In this document: positions 55,431-64,000 of the stretch, one piece after another
Layout of the letters: each line of letters starts with the position of its first letter
Position numbering within the stretch: position 1 is the first letter of the stretch
Origin: Clonostachys chloroleuca
Lineage: Eukaryota > Ascomycota > Sordariomycetes > Hypocreales > Bionectriaceae
Direction: 5' to 3'
Length of the DNA: 64,000 bases
Assembly: GCA_037952775.1 (NCBI GenBank)
Contig: JBANAY010000001.1
Coordinates: 1,364,001 to 1,428,000 of the forward strand
Notes under the pieces: generated by a model
Told to the model about the DNA's origin: nothing
The model's input: only the letters and a program-made list of their open reading frames with translations
Databases searched by the model: none
Made by a program: the position numbers and the translations under genes

Positions 55431-57119
55431 TCACTCTTGATGGAGTTCTGGATTTGGCTGGGACTTGGGTCTTGGAACTAAGAGCCAACCGATAGTCATT
55501 GCCACAAGGAGGGCAGTCAGAATGGGTTGAAGAACTTGGACTCCCGCAGACGAGGCAATGACACCAGTTATAATAGGGAAGAGGGAGCCTCCCATCTGAG
55601 CGAAGACGAAAATAAAAGCAAGCGCAGTTGAGTGAGACTCGGCCGAGAAGAGCTTTGAGCCCATATTCATACCCTAAAATATCTTAATATAATGTTCAAA
55701 AAAGAAATAGGTGTCAATGTGACGAATCTTTGAAAACTTACCGTGGCAAAGAAAGGACCCGTGAAGAATCCAATGAAGCTCACCGCAACGGAAGCAGCAA
55801 TGATGTTGGGTACCCTATATGTGTAAGTTAAACAATTTGCCCTATTCTGAGGACTTCAACATTAACTTACAACCAGAAAACAAGTTGTAGCCCGACTGCC
55901 AGTACACAATAGATGAGGACCATCCGGCGCTCTCCAAGACGATAAGTAGGCTCCGCGAGAAGCAGTCGTCCAAGTAGGCAACCTCCCTAAAACAAGTAGA
56001 ATCCTAGGTTAACGGGAAAAGGAAATACATAAAGCAGACAAAACAGACTTACATTGAAACCAGCGGGCACAAAACCCATCTGTGCAAGGTTACCATCCCG
56101 AACATCGACCAGGTACTCCACCATCCAGCCGCTCATTGTGATCTGAGATCCAATGTAGAAAAAGTAGAACATGCCAAGCAGCCACACGTTGCGGCCAGTA
56201 AGAATATCCTTGATCAGGCGAATGGCATCCTTGTTTTTGGAGGTTTCTCCAGCAGCCGTATCTTGGGCCTCCGAAGTATCATCAGTAGCCCTAGGGTGAG
56301 GCTCGACACGCATGGAATCCCGAAACGCCCAAAGAATCAGGGCCAAGTTGACACAACCAATGGCAGTAGGAAAGGTGTAGAAAAGGTACCACTGCGAGTT
56401 AGACCCAGCAGTTGCCACACCTGTGGCAACAAACGGCCCGATCAGACAGCCAGCCATGTACGAGGCGTGGATAATTGCCAGCCATCGGTGAGCGCCCTTG
56501 ATGCTAGCAGCGAAAGTATTGGCGTGAGAGTCGTTGTAAGCCTGCCCAATGGATACAAGGAAGAAGGTAGTGACAAAGAGACCAAATGGGGGCATCCATG
56601 CTCGCAGGGCATGGCTGATGATCTGAAAGGCAGCTCCAAGGGCGAGCATAGAGCCCAGGCCTAGGTACTGGCACAAGTGGGTGTTGGATACTGCGGCGAA
56701 AAGCCAGCCAGCGAACTGAGCAGCATAACTTGGTTCAAACATTCCATGTTAACAGAGAGTCTCGGTGTGGTGAAATATAGTTCTTTGGGATTGATCTCAT
56801 TTCACAGGGATGGGATTGGAACATCTTACATGCTTGATACGAGGGCAGTGCTAACACGATAATCGCGAATTAAATAGGGAATAATGGCTCCGACGCTGCC
56901 GTCATTGACACCAGCTACCATGAAGGAGAAGCTAGCACTGATAAGCTTGAGGATGATTCTCTTGTCCAGCCGAGTGTTTTGGTCGCTACCAGATTCAGGT
57001 TGTTGTAGCTGTGAGGGCGTCGAGTTGTTGCTAGCCTCCGTCTCCTGCCGGCGATGAGACCACTGAGAAAGTTCATAATGGCCCGGCTCCTCTAACACTG
57101 TTTGAACTTTGGTAGACAT
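55431..57119 (-). CDS. Major facilitator superfamily transporter, five exons
   Basis: Exons are 57119-56830, 56728-56053, 55986-55871, 55814-55742 and 55673-55431, all GT-AG with matching phases, giving 465 residues. The N-terminal 55 residues are hydrophilic (Gln, Ser, Glu). TM1 carries SASFSFMVAGVNDGSVGAIIPYL. Further helices include YAAQFAGWLFAAV, LGLGSMLALGAAFQII, PFGLFVTTFFLVSIGQAYND, ASYMAGCLIGPFVATGV, WYLFYTFPTAIGCVNLALIL, GMFYFFYIGSQITMSGW, then VLIYCVLAVGLQLVFWL, SVAVSFIGFFTGPFFAT, ALAFIFVFAQMGGSLFPIITGVIA and a last helix. The layout, with N-D-G-x-x-G-A in TM1 and G-x-G in TM3, resembles the fungal group near BSC6 / FHS-type sugar-like carriers. The substrate is unknown. No frameshift was needed. 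Confidence 0.85.
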
Positions 57120-57940
57120 TGTTGCAGAACAGATGAAATCAAGAACAATGGTAGAAAAAGCAGTTGCGAATCATGTCAGCAGGCTTGGGATTCTTGAATT
57201 AACAGAACGCCGTATGGCTTAATGAGAGTAATGAACTAATTATCTGCGGTGCGGGTGATGGCATGTTTGTAGTATCCCCGGAACTCCAGTTTTATTATTA
57301 ATCTTAATCAAACCCCATATTCTAAGATCATCCTGGCGGTCCGTCGGACCAACTCCGTTCACTCCTCGGAGGAAACGCGGTTATCCTCACCTAAATGGTT
57401 TCTCCGGACGATTACCCATTTAGGATATTCCGCAGATCACCAAGTCAGGGAATAAGCCCCATTTCACCATTCATAATCCATGGTATTACAGATGCTGGCC
57501 CATAATGAATTGTACAGCGTGAGTTGTTCGTTCTCGGCTAGCTCATTCTATTGATAACTATGCCTACATATTCAAGATCTATCATTCTAGTTTGGGGGCC
57601 CTCGGTTGCTTAAATCAATTATCTTCTGACGTGATTGATCGTTTGAAATTTGGCTCGCTATGCGCCTCAATTATGAGGCACAACACCTATCAAAGTAAAG
57701 AAAAAATGATGTGCTTTCGCCCGTTGAGAAAAGTTGGTAGGGTGACTGAAATGTTACGCGACATACTAAAGGTCTGTGATGATAAGAAAATAATAAATCA
57801 TTCTATAGTATTTAGCTTAATATTGTGTTTATTGGTTGATTAATTGTTTTGATATTGTGAGATAATTTAACAGTGACGTTCTAGGTGCGCGATGTCTCAT
57901 GTCAGTCGCTTAGCTTGGTCATCGCTTTGCGGGAGTTAGT
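57120..57940. other. Intergenic, no gene supported
   Basis: This is the promoter side of the MFS gene and the 3' side of the HNH gene. The 83-codon frame at 57592-57843 has no family resemblance. Confidence 0.4.
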
Positions 57941-58757
57941 TTATCCTTCCTCATCTGTGTCTTCCTCTTCATCTGTGTCTTCCTCTTCATCTGTGTCTTC
58001 TTCCTCGTCTGTGTCTTCTTCCTTGTCTGTTGAATCTTCCTCTTTCTCTTCCCTTTGTTGTTGGACATATTGGTCCTCAATGACCATGTGAACTTGGCGA
58101 GCTATTTCTGTGGCTAATGGGCCGTTAAGTGGTGGGCCGAATCCATTTCCAACAATCCATGACTCTATAACGTGCATGTCCGTCGACTCGAAATGAGTGC
58201 CGAGGGCCAATATCATACTCTTTCGCATATAAGGCTCTGGCGTTGGGAAAGGGTGTTGTTCGTAATACCGTGCCCATATATCCCGCCATCCCTTTTTCTC
58301 GAGATCCTTGATTCGGATAAGGGTCATGATGAAATTGAAGTATAGAAAGCGTGGGGATGGGCGATCTTGATTGTGAAAAGTTAATTCTTTGCCATCCAAA
58401 TCGCTAAACGTGTCAGTGAGGTGGAGCGGCTGATCATGAATGCTTGGAAATACATCTATTCGCCACCGGGTAACGGGATTCTCTGTTGCGTCCCATGGAA
58501 TAACAACCAGCTCATTTCTGTCATACCAGTGCTTAACATCATCTAACAGAACAAGCGTGTTCCGCTGTTTGTCGATTTCGTCCGATGTATTCCCAAATAA
58601 CAATTCGCAAATGTTCCCAAAGGAGATAACAAAAAATGGCACTATATGTGTCACCTTGACATGAGATTCCGGTTGCCATTGCCCGGTAATGTGGCACCAA
58701 ACACGTTTGTCACGTCTGGCGTCGTAATAGCGTATTGCTCTTTCGCGGAGGTCCTCG
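57941..58757 (-). CDS. Fungal HNH-type nuclease-domain protein with acidic repeat tail
   Basis: The frame is open from a possible acceptor (GCAG before 58757) to TAA at 57941. The Met at 58654 falls inside the domain, so an upstream exon is expected but not resolved; an in-frame TGA lies just before the acceptor. The domain reads VWCHITGQ, VKVTHIVPFF, then RNTLVLLDDVKHWYDRNELVVIP. This is the C-x2-TG, (A/T)HIVP, N-x-L-x-L-x2-D-x2-H-x-x-(F/Y)D pattern of fungal HNH proteins, with the catalytic H, N and H present. The tail carries four tandem EEDTDE units encoded by an 18-bp minisatellite. HNH domains cut nucleic acids; fungal members are numerous and mostly unstudied. Confidence 0.7.
57945..58032 (-). 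repeat. 18-bp minisatellite coding for EEDTDE repeats
   Basis: Units CTTCCTCTTCATCTGTGT (plus strand) lie at 57961, 57979, 57997 and 58015, with a partial unit from 57945. The second is identical to the first, the third has three substitutions and the fourth has more. The array is in frame and ends in the stop codon of the HNH gene. Copy number is expected to vary between strains. Confidence 0.85.
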
Positions 58758-59899
58758 CTGCGCCCTCAGGCGTGGCCGCTCAGCGGATCGCTCTTTTGGT
58801 ATAAAGCCAAAAGTGATTTTTCAATGGCGCCCGAACATATGCATGGGACCTGAACTGTTCCTGTTCCCTCCATACGAGCCTTGGACCTGGGTAACCGCTC
58901 GGGAGAGCTGTTCTGGGCAGCGGTGGGGGGCTTGGTCCGCTCGTCATATTCCTTCTGTCTCGGTCCGGTAGTGTTAGTAGCGTGGTTGTTTGGTCAGGTC
59001 TTTAGTAGAATTGAGGTGTTCTTGGATGAGAAATGTTTTTGGGTGGATAATGTTCTTTGACAAGAAACGAGAACGGGGTGAGGGGCGAGGGATGAGGTGA
59101 GGATGGGTGGGCAAGATGGCTCAAGGGGTTTATGTACCTATCGATTTTGGGGCCTCAACTTCGAATATAGATTTAAACCTTACTGTAGCAAAATTGATGC
59201 CTACATTAGGTCGCTAAAAAAAGGTTCAGGTCCCACACATCAAAAGAGACTGATACTTTTGAGCTAAGGTATTAATCATTGTTGTTTCAATCAGAGTTTG
59301 GGTATCCTAGGTGATGCTCATCAGAGAAGCTCATCTGGTCACCAGGCTAAATCATCTGAAGAAATAAAAAAAATTTTCTTAAAGACGTACAAGCGACCCA
59401 GAAAAGCGAAGATAGTGTGATATGTGTGTATCGTTATGTCAATCTGATCACAGTACCAGTCTTTTCTGTCCCGGTTTCCTAGCATGCGAGAACTAAGCCT
59501 TGCGAGCAGAGAAATGGTCCACCTCAGCTCAATGTGGCGATCATTATAATGGATCGAATAGCACGGGAGACGGTTAGAGCGAAATAAAACTGTGAGATCA
59601 AGTTGACCTCATTTTCGTGAATCTTGAATCGGTTGAGTTCCTCAGCTATGGCTGCACAGTGCTTAAGTAGCCTAATAGTGGAACCTCCAGTTGTGTCACA
59701 TGACAATGATCCGAACAGGAGTGTCATCTTGGCTTCAGCTCAGCTTGATGCTTCCATGTCAAATGTGGAATGAACCAGCCAAACCCTCCTTCCTCTCAAG
59801 TTGAAATGATATGAGATGGGCCTCAAATAACAAAGTTGAATGGTGCTCCAGTCTTGATAGCGCATCCGCCAGTAGCCGCCATATACTCGCCGCTGCAAA
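58758..59899. other. Intergenic, may hold the first exon of the HNH gene
   Basis: On the minus strand the first 200-300 bp should contain the 5' exon of the HNH gene, which I could not define. The remainder, up to the kinase-TPR start, shows no gene. Confidence 0.4.
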
Positions 59900-62521
59900 A
59901 TGGCCGGTCAAGATTATCTTGACGATCTACCCGAGGTCGTCCTAGACTCGAGGCTTGAGGCTATCTTCGGCCTGGACGGGCAGCGCGCCTATACTGTACA
60001 CCCAGAATATACTGAACCTCGAGCCCCAAGTAGTCAGGAGAGATGGTTTCTCAAGAGAAGACTTGGTTCGGGCGGCGGTGGTAGAGTTGATCTTGAGATA
60101 AAAGAGTCAAAAGCTTCAAATGGACCTCCCCAGCTGAGAGCAGTGAAAAAAGTCGAAATATCTCCCAATGAGCGGGTTTACAAACTTCATCAACGAGAAT
60201 TGGTCGCTATTTTCAAGTTTTCTCAACCAAAAGTTGGTTCATCCTCACAAGTCCTGACTACCAGTTGATAATCTAACTTGCCGACTCGGTGTACAGTATG
60301 CCAATCTTTTTGTTAGGTCTTATGGATGGTTTACGAGCGAAAGATATATCCATATTTCCATGGAGTACCTTGAACTGGGTGATTTACAGCATTACTTATC
60401 TGACGAGGGAAAGTGTCCGAGGCACCGATTGCCAGAACCTGAAGTACACGATATCTCTGTGCAAGTTCTTTCTGCCCTCAATGCCATGCACAGCGTAGGG
60501 TTTTCGCACAGGGATCTCAAACCTGCCGTAAGCCTCCCAGCGTTTCCCTTGTATCGGAGCAATACTTATGTCATGATTAGAATATTCTCATCAAAAGCCA
60601 ACCTCCACAAGAGTGGAGGGTCAAGCTGGCTGATTTTGGCATCAGTAAGAGAGGTGGCGAAATCACTGAGAGCACCGACATACGAGGAACCAAGAATTTT
60701 ATGGCCCCTGAGTTGCTTATCGAAAGCAGTGACAAGCCCGAGGTTCTTTACTCTTTCGCCATAGATATGTGGTGTTTCGGTCAAACGATACATAGGGTGT
60801 TGACCGGCCACAACCCATTTAACTCGGTTTTGGCTATAGTCCAATATTGGGAAGGAAATGCGGAGTTCCCGACGACTGCATTGCAGAGCGTCGGTGCGAG
60901 TGAGCCGGTGATTCACTTCCTACGGTCTCTCATGGTGGCCGATCCCACAAAGAGACTCACTGCCAAAGGTGGATTAAGCAACGCGTGGGTTTTGATGGAC
61001 TTTTCAACGTCAAATTCGGGGCAACATTCGAATACACCATCTAAGGACTCGAAGCCACAAGCAAACCCAGCGGTAGGCGCGATCCTAGATCAGGATACAG
61101 CGAACGAGGCAACGGCTTCCTGGACAGATGTCCTACCGACCAGGACCTCAACTTACGGAATAGAAACAATCACACAATCCCACGAAACTGATGGCGAGAA
61201 TTCGGCCTCGTGGACTGAAGCTCTGGGGTATTCTGCCGCAAGTTCTCCGCGAATCACATCACAAAAGACAAAGCCTGCCACAAAAGACAAAGCCTATGAT
61301 AAAACACTGTATGGTATATCATATCAGACTCTGGATCGAGAAATTTGGGCAAAATCCATCAAATGCCCCGCCTCAGAACGTGCCGCTTGTCAGAAACAAC
61401 ATGAGGATTTTAACGCAAAGCTGGAGAGCTTAGGGGCAGAACACCCCGCCACCATTTCCAGTATGCACGCACTGGGGATTCGTCTATCGAAAATGGGAAT
61501 AAATAAACCCGCAGCCTCAGTTCTTCGCGAGACATTGAGACTGGAGAAGAAGGTGCTGGGTGGGGAGGAAACTCAAACGCTGCAGACCAAGCGGACTCTG
61601 ACCACTACACTCGAGATACTCGAAGAATATGACGAATGCGAAGTTTTATATCGCGAACTCGCTGCCAGCGACAAAAAAAACCGCCGGACAAATGAGCCCG
61701 CTGCGATTCAAACTTTACAGTCCTTGGGCCTTTTGCTATATGAGCGAAGCAAATTCGAGGAATCGGCCACCGTATATGAGCAATGTGCTGTCATTCTCAG
61801 AGAGAAGCATGGCCAAGAAGACAACCTTCTTCTAACACTAGAAAATCTGGTCCGCTCATGCAACATGGCTGGAATGCTTACAAAAGCGAACACCATTAGC
61901 CGAGAATACATATCTAGGCACAAAAATCATGTTCAAAGGGCCGATGAGAAGATCCTTGCCATCACTTACCTTCTTGCATCCAATCTCGCAAAGATGGACA
62001 GACATCATGAAGCGGAGATTGCTTTTAAAGACGCTAGAACGATAACCAGGATACTTCCTAACGGTAGAAGTCATAGTCTCTCACCAGCCATTCTATGGGG
62101 CCTAGGAAATGTTTTATACTCACAAAAGAGATACCCGGAATCAGAGTTGGCAATGAAGGAGGCCATCCAGCTCTCGCCGAAGCCAACAGGGCCAGACAAC
62201 CTTGAGTCACTTCAGGCCCAGTCATTTCTTGCTTTGGTTCTTGAACATCAGCATAAGTATGATGAGGCAGTACTCATCAAAGAGGAAGTAGCTTGGGAGA
62301 CGGGGCGTATCTTTGGTCCGAGTGCTCAACAGACATGGACAGCGAAGCAAGGTCTGGGCCGGGCCCTTATAAAAGCCGATCGGCTTACGGATGCCGAAAA
62401 TTTGTTCAGACAAGTAACCGAGGATATGACTAAAATACGTGGAAAGAATGCCCAATCTACCGTACATAGTGCCGGACTTCTCGCTCATGTTCAAAGTATG
62501 CGTTCGAGACGCAAGCGGTGA
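59900..62521 (+). CDS. Protein kinase fused to C-terminal TPR repeats
   Basis: Exons are 59900-60232, 60297-60527 and 60581-62521 (introns 64 and 53 nt, GT-AG, phase 0), giving 834 residues. Kinase landmarks are GSGGGGRV (about 56-63), lysine 83 in AVKK, HRDLKPAN (182-189), LADFGIS (204-210) and FMAPE (228-232). All catalytic residues are present, so it should be active. A polar linker (about 345-450) contains two similar ASWT(D/E) segments. From about residue 480 the protein is helical with repeated TPR pairs, such as HPATISSMHALGIRLSKMG, AAIQTLQSLGLLLYERSKFEES and ILWGLGNVLYSQKRYPESE. The layout matches the kinesin-light-chain-like TPRs of fungal NLR and related proteins. The fusion suggests a signalling protein in which TPRs sense or recruit. 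The partner is unknown. Confidence 0.85.
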
Positions 62522-63246
62522 ACTGTAAACTTTCTTCTCCTTGTCGAGGCTGAAGGGATATATTAAATATGATGACATATCTTGCACAGCCTATTCTTAT
62601 TTGCATTACCTTCATTTGTTCGTTTCTCTATAGTTCCTAGATGGGAATAATAAGTAGAATAATAAAGAGAGCACAGACGCTTACCGAATAGGCACCTTCA
62701 ATCAACTTCACCTGTGAGAAGAGAAAGAAATTTATCCAGTATATTTCAATATCTCACCATGGATTATCCTTATAACTCTTCAATCTTCTTGGTGTTCTTC
62801 CTTATATCACAAGGCTGCCAATGAAGGATAAAGCTAATAGACAGAAGAAAGCTGCAGGAAACGCTTTGTGGAGGCTATGTTTTACCTACTAGAGCCATTT
62901 AAAAGTGATTTGGTGCATAAGGAACACGATTGCGGCCAACGAGATGCTATTTCGAACCCTGTCGGGAGAAGTCAAGACGGCGATGTGAGAAACGAAACTA
63001 TCTACAAGGAACAATCAAGACAGTTAGTGAAACCAGTCTTTCTAAATAGACGAAAGAAAACCACTATATACAGGATTTCCGTCTTATATGCCTTACATAT
63101 ATGAGGAAGCAGGTGGCTGTAAAGTATTGCCAGGACGAAGACACAGGTTCTGTTCTCGACAGACTAAATTCAATCACAGCTCTGCTTTGCCTTACAACAG
63201 GATATTCTTGCTTAGATTCAGTATGGAAGAACTCTGACTGCCGGGT
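62522..63246. other. Intergenic between convergent genes
   Basis: About 725 bp between the kinase-TPR gene (plus) and the nucleoside hydrolase (minus). No feature is recognised. Confidence 0.4.
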
Positions 63247-64000
63247 CTAGTTTCGGAAAATTCCCTTGAACAATTTAGAACCGAATGCACTTGGGTCATC
63301 GCCTGTCCCAACCAACACATCGACTTGATTCCCAGTATCGCCATGCAGCCAATTTCCATTGTCCCTGACTATACCCTTTTCTCCAGGCTTCCATCTTGGG
63401 TAATTGCGAGCGTCAATCAACGTTTGACCTCGCGTCCAGATTCCGTTTGTTTCAACTCTGACATCGAGTGACTCCCACGACATCAGCTCGGGGTGAAGTA
63501 GGGCATAGATTGTGACAGGGTCGTGGCATTGGGCTAAAGCCTTCCCAGAATGACTCGCGATCTTATCGAAGCTCCTTGAAAAGATGTCGTTCAGAAGTCT
63601 AGCCAATGGGCTGCCACTTGCTATCAGAGGATCCGTAAACTCCTTGAGTGTCTCCAAGCTAAATGTGTGGTAGTTCGTCTGATCAAGTGGAACAAGTGCT
63701 ACCGGGACTCTACCATATCCCTTTCTGTCGTTAGAGGGGGAGCTCAGGTTGAAAATGCGCTCCGCAGCATCCGGATCGCCGTAAATGTTGAATTCGGCCG
63801 CTGGTGTCATGTTTCCAGCGTGCCTTACAGCACCTCCCATGATAATAATCTTGGAAACACGATGAAATGTCTCAGGATCTTTAGCAAGTGCAAGCGCGAG
63901 GTTGGTACATGGGCCAAGCACGACTATAGTGATGGATTTGGGCTCGTTATCTCGAAGTTGACGTAATATTTCATCATACGCGGGCAGTCGAGATGGGATG
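63247..64000 (-). CDS. Inosine-uridine type nucleoside hydrolase, 5' part outside the window
   Basis: The frame is open from the stop at 63247 to the window edge, about 250 codons. The Met at 63921 is internal, because conserved sequence continues upstream (SITIVVLGPCTNLALAL). Landmarks are the T-N-L-A helix after GP, MGGAV, EFNIYGDPDAA with the substrate-binding Asn and Asp, and CHDPVTIYALL with the conserved His-Asp-Pro. The N-terminal DTDxGxDD calcium loop would be beyond the right edge. The enzyme splits ribonucleosides into base and ribose in nucleoside salvage. No frame problem is seen in the visible part. Confidence 0.88.
   Translation of the reverse strand, partial: IPSRLPAYDEILRQLRDNEPKSITIVVLGPCTNLALALAKDPETFHRVSKIIIMGGAVRHAGNMTPAAEFNIYGDPDAAERIFNLSSPSNDRKGYGRVPVALVPLDQTNYHTFSLETLKEFTDPLIASGSPLARLLNDIFSRSFDKIASHSGKALAQCHDPVTIYALLHPELMSWESLDVRVETNGIWTRGQTLIDARNYPRWKPGEKGIVRDNGNWLHGDTGNQVDVLVGTGDDPSAFGSKLFKGIFRN

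Noticed and set aside
1..64000. CRISPR arrays, rRNA genes and secondary-metabolite backbone genes (PKS, NRPS, terpene synthase)
   Set aside because: None were seen. The only regular repeats are the coding modules, the 137-bp repeat and the 18-bp minisatellite.

Overview
The window looks like nuclear DNA of a filamentous ascomycete, probably a Sordariomycete-type mould. Genes carry short GT-AG introns (about 50-100 nt), neighbours sit on either strand without operons, and the families are typical of such fungi: HET, SAT4/PTH11-like rhodopsin domain, Zn2Cys6 regulator, SRPK-like kinase and kinase-TPR fusion. Gene density is low, about one gene per 3-4 kb. Several relics are present: a LINE fragment, a broken SDR, a broken HET gene and a diverged tandem repeat with mostly transition differences. 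Together they suggest accessory or slowly decaying chromosome rather than dense core.

Layout. 0-5 kb: a small secreted two-repeat protein, an atypical SDR and a secreted GH23/SLT-like lysozyme. 5-8 kb: no convincing gene. 8-9.4 kb: a four-exon formate/nitrite transporter with a palindromic pair of GATA sites upstream. 10.9-12.5 kb: an SRPK-like kinase with one frameshift. 12.8-13.1 kb: a LINE relic. 14-15 kb: an unknown protein. 15.6-16 kb: a 137-bp tandem repeat. 16.1-18.4 kb: a mitochondrial-type PrpF isomerase and a short beta-carbonic anhydrase. 19.5-21.7 kb: a Zn2Cys6 transcription factor. 22.4-23.8 and 30.1-31.5 kb: two SAT4-family membrane proteins. 25.5 kb: an intron-containing tRNA-Ala(AGC). 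25.9-26.6 kb: an SDR pseudogene. 27.3-28.8 kb: an ankyrin protein. 33.7-34.8 kb: an endonuclease/exonuclease/phosphatase protein. 35.4-38 kb: a broken HET gene. 39.3-39.8 kb: a GNAT.

40.5-51.7 kb holds the most striking object. It is one intronless minus-strand gene for a secreted protein of about 3,713 residues made almost wholly of four-cysteine modules. Part of it is organised as a five-module, 390-bp higher-order repeat. Its frame is interrupted twice, each time at a run of six C/G where one base is missing. After 51.7 kb come a gene-poor stretch, an MFS transporter (55.4-57.1 kb), an HNH-type protein with an acidic minisatellite tail (57.9-58.8 kb), a kinase-TPR fusion (59.9-62.5 kb) and a nucleoside hydrolase running off the right edge.

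Recurring theme. The kinase, PrpF, HET and giant genes each become one clean frame if a single base is restored, mostly in a short homopolymer. This points to consensus errors in the assembly at least as strongly as to real pseudogenes. The HET gene also has two in-frame stops that look like real mutations. HET, ankyrin, SAT4 and kinase-TPR families recur in fungal recognition and signalling, but nothing here shows that these genes act together. All calls come from reading the sequence; no database search was run.
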